A stretch of 57,625 bases of DNA. Origin: Streptomyces sp. NBC_00094 (GTDB lineage Bacteria; Actinomycetota; Actinomycetes; Streptomycetales; Streptomycetaceae). The DNA is taken from positions 1-57,625 of the forward strand of contig NZ_JAPEMB010000002.1 of the NCBI RefSeq assembly GCF_026343125.1, in the 5' to 3' direction. Below the pieces are notes generated by a model, which searched no databases, had not been told where the DNA came from, and saw only the letters and a list, made by a program, of their open reading frames with translations. The translations under genes were made by a program, and so were the position numbers. Below, in pieces: positions 36,523 to 45,482 of this stretch. Every line of letters begins with the position of its first letter. Position 1 is the stretch's first letter.

Positions 36523-38724
36523 TCAGCGGCGCACTTCGAGGGATGTGACTTCGAGGGTTGCGGGCAGTACGTGGGGAGGGAGAGGGCCGGCGAATTCGGT
36601 GGACACGCTGTTCCAAAGGTTGAGGTTGAATTCCATGGGCTGGTCAGGGATGGGGGTTGGGTCCCACAGATGTCGTTCGTGGACGACGGTGCCGTCGACG
36701 CGCCAGCGGATGCAGTCCGGTCCCCACTCGATTGCGTAGTCATGGAAGTTTTTTGAGGCGTCAAAGCCGAGGTCGACGAGCAGGGGGGTGCCTCGGTAGC
36801 CGTATTCAAGCTTCGTTCCGGGGGCCCCCGGGTTGTAGAAGACGTTGACGAGCATGCGGGTGGTGTCCCGGCCGAGGAACTCGATGTCGATCTCCTGACG
36901 CGGACCGTTGCGGTGCAGGAACAGTCCGGAGACCAGGCCTGAGCCGGAGGGCACGCGTAGCCGGGCAGCGAACGTGCCGTAGAGGTAGGAGCGGCGGGTG
37001 GCGATGGCCGCTGCGGTGAGGTTGCGGACCTTGCTCGGTTCATGCCGCAGGGTGAGTAGAGCTGGCCCTGGGTGATGCAGGGTGGTGTTTCCGGGGCGGA
37101 AGAGGGCCTGGTTGCCGGGGAAGGTGTCGTTCCGCAGGTACCAGTCGGTGTTGTCGAACGCTGGCATCGTCTCGGCGTGCCAGGCCGCGACTGTGAGGGG
37201 CTGTGGTGCGGCCAGGCTGTTGTCGTGGCTGATGGCAGTGGTCTCTTGGGCCGGTGTCAAAGGCAGGCGCATGAGCCCGGACCATGCGGGGTGTTCGATG
37301 ATCCACGGGGAGGTGTCCCATGCCATGCGAGGCTGGGGACGTACCAGGGACTCGGGTGACCGGTGGCGCTGCGTGAGATGCCGTTGTCCTTGGTCGGGCG
37401 TTCGGGGCCAGGGGTGGGAGGGGTAGTCCTGGCCGAGGAAGCGGGCCAGTCGTTCCCAGGGATCCGGGTCGTCCGCGGCAAGGATCAGGTATCTGTCGCT
37501 GTTCAGGCTGGACAGCAGGCTGGCCCACGGACCGCGGATCTGGGCACGGGGTGCCGGTGCAGCCGAGGTCGTGACGATGAGGCGTGCCTTTGTGCTGGCT
37601 AGGACGCGTCCGACTTCGCTGGGGTGGAGTGAGCCGATGTTGACGTAGGCATCGAACAGCCGTCTTTGGCTCTTGCGCAGGAGTGCTTCCCTTTCCCTGG
37701 CGGGCAGGGAGGTGAGGTCGCTGATACAGCGCAGTCCAAGAACGGATAGCGCGGTGGCGGTCGCGGACAGGCCGCTTCCTGGTTCGCCGACGACGATGAC
37801 GGGGTGCTTGAGAGGCTGGCGCCGGGGAAGCTGAGGCTTCTCCCGGCGGATCGCGCCTACCTTGGCCAGGACAGGCATGACCGAGTAGGAGTTGCTTGAG
37901 GCGATGCCGGGGCGCTGCTCGATGACGGGCCGGGGTGTCATCCGCACGGTGAGGTCGGGGAACTGCAGGTTGATCCACAGGTCGATGGGACCGTGCGCCG
38001 GCAGGCGGTCGACGAGCTTGCGGGCTGCCTCGCGGGACAGGACGTAGCCGGACAGCTGCCACAGGCCACTGGTGGGGGTCACGAGCGCGGGTGCGGCGCG
38101 TGACCGTCTGCGCTGTGCTGGGCGGGTCTCCTGGTAGGACAGGTACAGCAGGTCCACATCTCGTCCGCGGGTGTGCTCGGCGCGGAGTTCCTTCCATGCG
38201 CGTTCCAGCAGCGGCATGCACGCACGGGTGATGTATGCATCGTCTTCGAGGACGAGGACGTGCGGCGCGTCACCATCGGCGATGAGTTTCCAGACCTCGA
38301 TGTGTGAGAGGGCGACCGCGATCTCCTGTGCTGTCATGGCGATGCGGGTAGCGTGTGCTGCCGCGTCGATGTCCAGGTGGGGATGGGGGTCGACCAGGAG
38401 CTGCTCGGCCAGGGTATAGGTGGGCTCGAGGAGTGCAGGCGGGGGCGGGCCCTGTAGGTGACGGGCGTCGATCGCCGCGAAGCGGCGCGTGAGGGTGCTG
38501 AGCGGGTTGCCGTGCTGGTCATGAAATCTGGCGAGCTCGCGGTTGACCATGGCCCAGCGTTCCTGTGCACGGTCGAGATTGATGACGTAGATGCGCCCGA
38601 TGGTGGTGTGCGCGGTTTGGCGGGAGAACGCGCTGGTGGTACGACGCGCGGGCAGCCGTCGGGTGCGGTACTGGGTCTGCGCTCGCAGTGTGTGGCGCAG
38701 GCCTTTGAGGGATGCGAGGTTCAT
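36523..38724 (-). CDS. GT25 glycosyltransferase - sulfotransferase-like - GH16 fusion
   Basis: A 733-residue protein with three unrelated parts. Residues 40-285 match GT25: IYVINLDRAQERW, HIEVWKLIADGDAPHVLVLEDDA and SGYVLSREAARKLVD. Residues 310-440 carry a sulfotransferase-like phosphosulfate loop (VIVVGEPGSGLSATATAL). Residues 490-733 are a GH16-type beta-jelly roll with the catalytic ExDxE in QEIDIEFLG (about 610-615) and FHDYAIEWGPDCIRWRVDG. It has no signal peptide or transmembrane helix, odd for a GH16 enzyme, so it may act on an intracellular glycan or use the fold for binding. It lies 66 bp downstream of a second glycosyltransferase gene and is probably in the same operon. Confidence 0.8.
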   Translation of the reverse strand: MNLASLKGLRHTLRAQTQYRTRRLPARRTTSAFSRQTAHTTIGRIYVINLDRAQERWAMVNRELARFHDQHGNPLSTLTRRFAAIDARHLQGPPPPALLEPTYTLAEQLLVDPHPHLDIDAAAHATRIAMTAQEIAVALSHIEVWKLIADGDAPHVLVLEDDAYITRACMPLLERAWKELRAEHTRGRDVDLLYLSYQETRPAQRRRSRAAPALVTPTSGLWQLSGYVLSREAARKLVDRLPAHGPIDLWINLQFPDLTVRMTPRPVIEQRPGIASSNSYSVMPVLAKVGAIRREKPQLPRRQPLKHPVIVVGEPGSGLSATATALSVLGLRCISDLTSLPAREREALLRKSQRRLFDAYVNIGSLHPSEVGRVLASTKARLIVTTSAAPAPRAQIRGPWASLLSSLNSDRYLILAADDPDPWERLARFLGQDYPSHPWPRTPDQGQRHLTQRHRSPESLVRPQPRMAWDTSPWIIEHPAWSGLMRLPLTPAQETTAISHDNSLAAPQPLTVAAWHAETMPAFDNTDWYLRNDTFPGNQALFRPGNTTLHHPGPALLTLRHEPSKVRNLTAAAIATRRSYLYGTFAARLRVPSGSGLVSGLFLHRNGPRQEIDIEFLGRDTTRMLVNVFYNPGAPGTKLEYGYRGTPLLVDLGFDASKNFHDYAIEWGPDCIRWRVDGTVVHERHLWDPTPIPDQPMEFNLNLWNSVSTEFAGPLPPHVLPATLEVTSLEVRR

Positions 38725-38790
38725 GGGGTGAAGGGTGCTTCCGTCGGGCTCTGGGAACTACGGGTGCCTGTCTATGGGAGGCAGGGGCAG

Positions 38791-39663
38791 CTAAGACTGC
38801 TGCCATAGTCGCCAGTTCCTTTCATCACTGCGGTAGCTCAGTGGCCATCGGCTGATGGCTACGTGATCCCAGTTGGAGAGGATCTCGACGTCGACGGGCT
38901 GCTTCTGTTGCTGTTTGTCGTAGGCGTACTGGGCCAGTGCGGCAGTGAGGTTTCCTGGGCCCGTCATGGACTGGATGTCGATTGGTCCGCCACCGTGGGA
39001 GAGGATCGCGCGGGTGCTTGCTTCCAGCGCGGCTTCGATGACAGGGTGATGGGCTGGCGCGATGATCGGGTTGTTGTTGATGTAGTGGATCCAGGTGTCT
39101 GGATCCACATCGGTAGTTGCCGCGTGGTGGGCGTCGACCATCGTGTCGGTCGCGGTGTCGTAGCACAGTGCCTGCACCCTGAGCCGGGAGTCACGAAAGA
39201 GGTGCTTCCAGTCGGCACCTTGGTAGGCGTCGTCGGCGTCCACGTAGAAGCCTCCGCGTTGCGCGAGGTAGCACAGCCGGAAGTAGTCGCTGCGCATCGC
39301 CGGATGCGGGCAGGCGTCGAAGGCTGCGACGTGCGCTGGTGTGTGAGCGGAGCGGATGAACGCACGGGCGGAGTCGTCCCCGTAAACCTTCCGCCGAAAG
39401 CCCTGGCGTTCGAGTGCCGACCAGCTCCTCATGCACTGCGCCACGTCGGCAGGAACACTGTGGGGGTCGTCCCAGAACTGGATGATCACCCGGGGCACGG
39501 GGGCAGTCGGCCATGCTCCGTCCGGTGCGGTCAGCGCGCGGGTGAGACTCCTGAGGTATGCGGACCTGAGCCGGTGATCGTCGATGATCTGTTGGATGGC
39601 GGGCTGGCCAGCCGCGGGCTGCTCGCTGTGGCCAGGCAGATCCCACGCAGAGGGAACGCTCAT
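38791..39663 (-). CDS. DXD-type glycosyltransferase (GT32-like)
   Basis: A 290-residue protein. PRVIIQFWDD and RSDYFRLCYLAQRGGFYVDADD show the Gly_transf_sug (GT32-like) fold with a metal-binding DxD near 141-143, and NNPIIAPAHHPVIEAALE is the usual acceptor-side block. It transfers a sugar from a nucleotide donor; the acceptor is unknown. ATG 39661-39663 follows a strong GAAGGAGGG. It is the first gene of the two-gene carbohydrate operon. No signal peptide or membrane segment. Confidence 0.82.
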   Translation of the reverse strand: MSVPSAWDLPGHSEQPAAGQPAIQQIIDDHRLRSAYLRSLTRALTAPDGAWPTAPVPRVIIQFWDDPHSVPADVAQCMRSWSALERQGFRRKVYGDDSARAFIRSAHTPAHVAAFDACPHPAMRSDYFRLCYLAQRGGFYVDADDAYQGADWKHLFRDSRLRVQALCYDTATDTMVDAHHAATTDVDPDTWIHYINNNPIIAPAHHPVIEAALEASTRAILSHGGGPIDIQSMTGPGNLTAALAQYAYDKQQQKQPVDVEILSNWDHVAISRWPLSYRSDERNWRLWQQS

Positions 39664-39853
39664 CGGCCCTCCTTCGTAACTCCCCAGGCTGTATCAGTCT
39701 CGGACCTTGCCACATGAGCTTAGTGATCTCCTGCAGAACGCCCAACGTCCCGCAGCCGGCCCGGGGGTGAGGCCAGCCGCAGGGCCGGTCGGGTGGGGCA
39801 CCCGGCCTCGCTGTGGCGGCGCTGCGGGCGGCGAGTGCCTGTGTTTGGTGTCT

Positions 39854-39955
39854 CGGGTTCAGAGCCACTCGGGAAGTACGGCCGGAAGGCTGCACCAGGA
39901 ACGCATCCGAGACAGTTCTACTGTTGCCCGGGACGACGACTTCCCGAGGCGCTTG
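39854..39955 (-). repeat. segment repeated (diverged) at 29.48-29.58 kb
   Basis: About 70 percent of bases match 29476-29575. Here it forms the 3' end of the gene at 39859 (TVELSRMRSW and on). Confidence 0.5.
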
Positions 39956-41823
39956 TACCGGATGACTCCGGTGAGCGCCCAGGCGAGCTCGTCATCGCCT
40001 GCGAACTTTGCCAGATCGCGGAAGCTGCGGAGGCGGGTGATCGCTTCTGCGGGTGCCTGGTCCATGGTTTGCGCGGCTTGCAGGGCGGTCCATCGGCGCA
40101 CGTGGTGGGTGGAGAGGACGGGGGCGTTGTCGTATGTCCATGAGAGCTGGGCGCGGAAGTAGGCCATCATTTTCGCCTCGCTGTCCTGGGGTGCTGTCGC
40201 CACTTCGTGCCAGGGAGCGAGGGGGCCGGCCAGTGTGTGGACTTCGTCTCTCTGGTGCACGGTGAAACTGAGCTCGTCCACGTGGGCTGGCAGGTAGGGG
40301 CGGATGAGGCCCAGGTGAGTGGGGAGCGCAGGTGTGGATTCTGTCCGGGCCTCCACCTTCCAGTGCCTCTCCCCTGGTGTGACGGCGATGTCCCGGTAGC
40401 TGGAGTTCTCCAGCATCACAGTGATCATCTGCTCAGGGGTGAGGCCCAGCGCCTCCCACAGGTCTTCGGTGGCGAAGTTGGTGAACCCGAGCTCGCCCAT
40501 TGCCTGCCACAGCGCCAACTGGCAGGCGTGGATGCTTTCATAGCCCTGGAAGACACCGTCGATGACGTCGCGCCACACCACGGTGCGGGTGTTCTTCTTC
40601 CGCTCGATGACTACACCGGCGTCGCCGTAGTGGACCAGAGCATGGGCACGGCCGGTACGCAGGTCGTTGTCCAGCCCGTCGAGGAGGCCGTGCAGGGCTG
40701 GTTCCTGCTGCGCTGCGGTGATGAGCTCGGTGGCGTTCTTGTGCCGCAGGTTCGTGTAGGCGGCCGATTTACGGCCGCAGGCCAACAGGAGGGCAGAGGC
40801 GATGACCTGGCCCGGTCCTTCGACCTGGGCCATCGCGATGCCGAGCAGAGCTCGGCCGGCCTGCCGGGAGTGAGTGGCGTGGTCGACGGCGTGGACTGCT
40901 TCCATCGATCCGTCGAAAAGCTCGTGGAGGGCCCGCTTGAAGTCGCCTTCGAAGAACGGTTCTTGTGCCAGCGTCCGCAAGACCTCGGGGTTGGAGCGGA
41001 ACACGTCATAGGCGAGGCGCATGACCTCACGGAAGCGCTCCGGGTCGAAGATGCTCTGGGCCAGGGCCTGCCCGATGGCGAACATGACTCCAGAGCCGTC
41101 GACGCCTCGTGAGCCGGTGACGCCCTGAAGCTGGTCCCGGGCTGCTGCGTCAAGGGCCAGCAGATCGGGCACTTGATAGGTGCGCAGTGCGCGGGCCAGC
41201 AGGATCGTCTGGATCCGCGCGGTGTCCCGCTCGGCGGACAGAAGTTGCGCTCCGTCGGCCGTAGTGTTGGCTGTCTTGATGAGTTCTGCGGCACGGTCGT
41301 GGTGGCTTTGGGCCTGTGCCCCGTGTTTCTGTGCTTGCAGGGGGGTGGAGGCCAGCAGGGCGGCGAGGTAGGCGTCGATCATCGAGGTCAGCTCGGCAAC
41401 CAGCTCACGCAGGGTGGTGAGCAGCACTTTCAGTGGGCGTCTGGCGTCGGTGTTGTGCACCATGGCACGCAGTTCCGTGAACTCGACGACGCGGGCCTTG
41501 AGGTCTGCCGCTCCATGCTCGGTGGCCTGTGCTGCTTCTGCTACTGCCGTGAAGAAGCCGCTGCACCATGTTGCGAGGCGCTTGAAGAGAGCAGCATGCA
41601 GGGTCTCGGGGACTCCGAGTGGGCCGTTGGACAGTGGGGTGACGGGCTGCGCCAGCAGCTTCCGCGCCTCAGCAGCAGCCTCACGGCGTGCACGGCCAGC
41701 CGTGTCGATCTCCCACGGCTGGGGACGGCGGCCGCAGTCGGGGCAGATGATTCCCCGGATCCGGCTGATGCCGCATTCGGAACAGCTGAATCTGCGAGAA
41801 GGACAGCTTGAAGGCGTACGAGG
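39859..41823 (-). CDS. zinc-finger protein with HEPN-like motif, start unclear
   Basis: The continuous frame spans about 654 codons. It opens with a four-cysteine zinc motif (FSCSECGISRIRGIICPDCGRR) that lies upstream of the first in-frame ATG (41461-41463). No start codon exists before the zinc motif in this frame; an ATG at 41825-41827 is one base out of frame, so a 1-base indel near 41800-41825 is likely. The centre contains LRTGRAHALVHYG, an R-x5-H pattern like HEPN RNase motifs, followed by IERKKNTRTVVWRDVIDGV. The rest is helical. Function unknown; a HEPN-type nuclease effector is a cautious guess. Confidence 0.6.
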   Translation of the reverse strand, partial: PRTPSSCPSRRFSCSECGISRIRGIICPDCGRRPQPWEIDTAGRARREAAAEARKLLAQPVTPLSNGPLGVPETLHAALFKRLATWCSGFFTAVAEAAQATEHGAADLKARVVEFTELRAMVHNTDARRPLKVLLTTLRELVAELTSMIDAYLAALLASTPLQAQKHGAQAQSHHDRAAELIKTANTTADGAQLLSAERDTARIQTILLARALRTYQVPDLLALDAAARDQLQGVTGSRGVDGSGVMFAIGQALAQSIFDPERFREVMRLAYDVFRSNPEVLRTLAQEPFFEGDFKRALHELFDGSMEAVHAVDHATHSRQAGRALLGIAMAQVEGPGQVIASALLLACGRKSAAYTNLRHKNATELITAAQQEPALHGLLDGLDNDLRTGRAHALVHYGDAGVVIERKKNTRTVVWRDVIDGVFQGYESIHACQLALWQAMGELGFTNFATEDLWEALGLTPEQMITVMLENSSYRDIAVTPGERHWKVEARTESTPALPTHLGLIRPYLPAHVDELSFTVHQRDEVHTLAGPLAPWHEVATAPQDSEAKMMAYFRAQLSWTYDNAPVLSTHHVRRWTALQAAQTMDQAPAEAITRLRSFRDLAKFAGDDELAWALTGVIRYKRLGKSSSRATVELSRMRSWCSLPAVLPEWL

Positions 41824-41890
41824 TCATGGAACGGATCACTTCTGTCTGTGCGGATGCGACGTGGTGGTTGCCGTCCACGCTGCATCGACG

Positions 41891-42160
41891 CTACCCCTGA
41901 GCACTGACATCGGTGAATCTGCTCGATCTGGGGCAGGGTGATACACAGGCGTCGAGCTCCCCCAGCCGGAAGTACCGGAAGGCGTAGGCGAGGGTGGGGA
42001 GGGCGGAGAGACGTTCGTCAAGGCGGTCGGGTTCATCGAACTGAGCATGAGAACCAGCGGGTCTTTCGGCAGGGTGGTCCAGCAGTCGAGCGTAGCCGCC
42101 ACCGATACCCGGGGCGTCCATCCGGCGCTGCAGAGCGGTGAGCTCGTCCGGTGGTCTCAT
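41891..42160 (-). CDS. possible small hypothetical protein
   Basis: Eighty-nine codons from ATG 42158-42160: DELTALQRRMDAPGIGGGYARLLDH, then LPTLAYAFRYFRLGELDA. The sequence is protein-like, but there is no ribosome binding site. It lies upstream of the zinc-finger gene on the same strand. The remaining 220 bp up to 42384 hold nothing recognised except the promoter region of the next gene. Confidence 0.3.
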   Translation of the reverse strand: MRPPDELTALQRRMDAPGIGGGYARLLDHPAERPAGSHAQFDEPDRLDERLSALPTLAYAFRYFRLGELDACVSPCPRSSRFTDVSAQG

Positions 42161-42383
42161 ACGGCTTGATGATGCGGTCCGGCCGCAGGCTGTGCGCCTC
42201 GAGCTGAGTGACCCACCAGCTGGGCTGGCCTCCCCTGCGCCGGGTCGCCAGAGCGTCTCGGCCGACCGGTTCAACCTTCCCTCTGCGGGCCTCAGGCATT
42301 AACGAACGGGAACACCACACCCGTCATCAGCGGACAGGCAAAGCACTAAGCTGAACGACGCCGCACGCATCCGGGGGGATCTT

Positions 42384-45300
42384 GTGACCGATCCGATCAA
42401 CATCGTGGCACCGGATGATTCCGGCTCCATGACCCAGCAGCGCTTCGAGTACCAGGCACACGCCGCGCTGCGGCCGATCCTTCAGATGCTTGGGGGAAGG
42501 GGCGTCAGGCATGTGACGTGTGAGCACATCGAGGACATCGTGGTGGCTTCGGCGGACCCTGAAGGTCTGGCCGCGCGCTGGGACTTCCAGCAGATCAAGA
42601 CACGCGACGGTAACAAGTCGTGGACTCTGGCCGGGATCATCAAGGCCGAACCTCTGCGCAGTCTGTGGCGTACGCACCAGGCGCTCAAGGGTTTCGAGCT
42701 CACGTACCAACTCACGGTGGGACTGGAGGGGCAGCTTCAGAAGAGCGACGATGTCAAAGCCCTGGCCGGTGGTGCCGGTGGTAGTCGTGCAGCGGTGGTC
42801 CAGCAGGTCGGAAGCCACTTGAACGTTTCGGATCGTGCGTTGTTGGTCGAGTTTCTGAGCCTGGTTCGTATAGAGGAGTTGCCTAGGCGTGGTGAGCTCG
42901 AGCTACGAAACTGGAAGGCGCTGCAGGAGCTGGCAGCTGACCTGACTGGTGCTCAGGTCGATGCGTTGTACGAGCGGCTTCTGCAGCTCACGCACCGCGC
43001 TATGCAGGGTAGTGCCGGGCCGAACTGGCCCGCGTTGGTCGCGGTTCTCGATCCGACCGAACAGGTCCTCCGTAAGCGGATCACTCTCTCTCTTCTAGCC
43101 GGAGAGATCCGCCGGTCAGGACTGGGGGCCTTGTGCGCGCGGGTGGGCGTGGTGGACCTTCCTGGCCGTGCCGGGGGCGTCCGGAGCGCTGATCTGCCGC
43201 TGCAGGTTGGGGTGATCCCTGTGCTTGCTGACGACTTTCAGGACCGTGCTGTGCAAGGTCTCCTTCGCTCTGGGGCCACGGCCGACGGCCAGCAGGTATA
43301 CAGCCACGTACTGGCAGGGATGGGTGGCACCGGTAAGAGTCAGGTCGCCGCCCATCATGCCGATTGGCTGTTGAGGCAGGGGAAGACGGATCTGGTGGTG
43401 TGGGTCAACGCCGCCAGTGTCGAGGGTATACGCGGGGCCTTCGGCAGGGCTGCAGCGATGGTCGGCGCCGTCGAAGCCGGCAACCTCGAAACCGCACCGA
43501 CCGCGTTCGTGGAATGGCTCGGGACTGCCGGGTGCAGGTGGCTCATCGTCCTGGACGACCTCCGTGACCCACTGAACATGCGCGGCTTGTGGCCTCCCAA
43601 GCGTGAGGCCGGGCAGGTGGTGATTACCACCCGCCGGCGCGATCCTGGCCTTCGTTCCTCCATGCAGGACCTGATTGAGTTCGGTCCGTTCTCCCCTGAC
43701 CAGTCGAGCGCCTATCTCAGTCGCCGGTTTGCCACGCATCGCCTGTCCGAGCCGCCTGAAGAAATCGCCGGCCTAGCAGAGGAACTCGGTCACCTACCGC
43801 TTGCGCTGGCTCAAGCGGCCTCGTATGTAGTCGACCTCTCGGACGCCGGGATGACTGTTGCCCGGTACCGTGATCTGCTGAATCGACGGCTCCCTCTCAC
43901 AGAGCTCTCTCCCGGTCCAGCTGCTCTCCCTGACGACCAGAGTGAAACCCTCGCCAGAGTGCTGGGCCTCTCGCTCAAGCGGGCCGACGAAGTCACCAGC
44001 GGCCTGGCAACGCCGATCCTGCAGCTTGCCAGCTTCCTGGACCCGTCCGGATTCCCAGCCAGCGTGCTCACAACCTGGCGCGCCATCACGTACTTCTCCG
44101 CTGCTCTCAATGATTCGGGGTCCTGGACCAAGCACGTGCGCGCAGACGACGTGGCCCAAGCAATGCGGACGCTAAGTCGCCTCAGCCTGGTGAACATCTC
44201 CCCTGTCCACGGCCATGCTGCGGGCCACCGTTCCGAGAACCTGGTGGCCGTCCACGCGCTCACCCAGCACGCGGCCTACGACACGGTCCCGCAGGGATGG
44301 CACGGCGATCTGGGGCGCACTGTCGGCGGCGCGCTCTCCGAGGTCTGGCCTGAGGACAATTACGACGGCGACATCACCAGGGCACTGCTGACCAGTGCCT
44401 TCAGGTTGGAGTCAGCTGTGGGAGAGGAGGATCTGTGGGATCCCGACTATGATCCACAGTTCCTGCTCAAGGCCAGCCGCAGCCTTGGCGAGAGCGGCCA
44501 GGTCAGCGACGCCATCGCTCGCTTCGGCGAGCTCGCAACCACAGCAGCCCACCGGTTCGACCCTGAGGACACGTACACCCTGAGTGCGCGACATGGACAC
44601 GCATTCTGGCGCTGCGAGGCTGGCGACCCAGCCGGAGCAGCGAAGGAGTTCGCGGAGCTGGCCGCGGTGCGTATGCGCGTCCTCGGCCCCGACCACGTCC
44701 AGACTCTCGTCACCCGTGCGAACCACGCCCGATGCCTGGGCGAGGCAGGAGACGTCGCGGAGGCCGTCCGGCTTCTGGAGGAGCTCCTCGAGCACCAAAT
44801 CCGGGTTCTCGGCCCCGACCACCGCGAGGTCCTGATTGTCCGCAACAACCTGGCCAGCTGGGAGGAGGATCCGCTCGAAGCGCTGGAGCAGCACCAAGCT
44901 CTACTGGGCGACGAGATCCGGGTCCTGGGTTCTGACCACCCACACATCCTCACCACACGCGAAAACATCCTCTATCTGACGCGCGAAACCGGCAGCGAAG
45001 ACGAGATCGACGGAGCATTCGAGGCGCTCCTGGAGGACCAGACCCGGATCCTCGGGCCCGACCACCCCGAGATCCTCGGCACGAGAAGCGACTTGGCCCA
45101 CCACCGCGGCAATATCGAAGCCGCAGCCGAGTACATGCGCGGCCTACTCACACACCGCTCCGGTGCCCTGGGGCCCGACCATCCACGTACACTCACGGCC
45201 CGTCATAAGCTCATTGGGTTGCAGGCGCCACTCTCGCCCGTCAACGAGCAAGTGGCAGCCCGCGAGGCACTGTTCTGGGACATGGAGCGCGTGTTCGGGT

Positions 45301-45482
45301 CTGACCACCGGAACACCCTCATCACTCGCCGCGAGCTGGCGTTCTCACGTCACCTTGCGGGTGACACAGAACGAGCCGTCGCCGAGTTGGAACAACTCCT
45401 CACCGACCTCGAACGGTTGTTGCACACCGACGTGTACTTCAGCGTGTATCTCCTGCTGAAGGACATTCAGCAGGAGGGTTGA
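42384..45482 (+). CDS. Cap4-like nuclease - NB-ARC ATPase - TPR protein (Avs/NLR-like)
   Basis: A 1032-residue protein. Residues 15-220 match Cap4/DUF4297: CEHIEDIVV (Glu47, Asp51) and WDFQQIKTRD (QxK at 70-72) form the PD-(D/E)XK site. An NB-ARC ATPase follows with Walker A AGMGGTGKSQ near 314 and Walker B WLIVLDDL near 387, then a winged-helix-like linker. Residues 700-1010 contain about seven TPR units of about 42 residues marked by LGPDH (VRMRVLGPDHVQTL, HQIRVLGPDHREVL, DEIRVLGSDHPHIL and others). This is nuclease-STAND-sensor order, as in antiviral Avs and other bacterial NLRs; it probably oligomerises on ligand binding and degrades DNA. GTG 42384 follows GGGGGGA. All key residues are present. 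Confidence 0.86.
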   Translation: MTDPINIVAPDDSGSMTQQRFEYQAHAALRPILQMLGGRGVRHVTCEHIEDIVVASADPEGLAARWDFQQIKTRDGNKSWTLAGIIKAEPLRSLWRTHQALKGFELTYQLTVGLEGQLQKSDDVKALAGGAGGSRAAVVQQVGSHLNVSDRALLVEFLSLVRIEELPRRGELELRNWKALQELAADLTGAQVDALYERLLQLTHRAMQGSAGPNWPALVAVLDPTEQVLRKRITLSLLAGEIRRSGLGALCARVGVVDLPGRAGGVRSADLPLQVGVIPVLADDFQDRAVQGLLRSGATADGQQVYSHVLAGMGGTGKSQVAAHHADWLLRQGKTDLVVWVNAASVEGIRGAFGRAAAMVGAVEAGNLETAPTAFVEWLGTAGCRWLIVLDDLRDPLNMRGLWPPKREAGQVVITTRRRDPGLRSSMQDLIEFGPFSPDQSSAYLSRRFATHRLSEPPEEIAGLAEELGHLPLALAQAASYVVDLSDAGMTVARYRDLLNRRLPLTELSPGPAALPDDQSETLARVLGLSLKRADEVTSGLATPILQLASFLDPSGFPASVLTTWRAITYFSAALNDSGSWTKHVRADDVAQAMRTLSRLSLVNISPVHGHAAGHRSENLVAVHALTQHAAYDTVPQGWHGDLGRTVGGALSEVWPEDNYDGDITRALLTSAFRLESAVGEEDLWDPDYDPQFLLKASRSLGESGQVSDAIARFGELATTAAHRFDPEDTYTLSARHGHAFWRCEAGDPAGAAKEFAELAAVRMRVLGPDHVQTLVTRANHARCLGEAGDVAEAVRLLEELLEHQIRVLGPDHREVLIVRNNLASWEEDPLEALEQHQALLGDEIRVLGSDHPHILTTRENILYLTRETGSEDEIDGAFEALLEDQTRILGPDHPEILGTRSDLAHHRGNIEAAAEYMRGLLTHRSGALGPDHPRTLTARHKLIGLQAPLSPVNEQVAAREALFWDMERVFGSDHRNTLITRRELAFSRHLAGDTERAVAELEQLLTDLERLLHTDVYFSVYLLLKDIQQEG

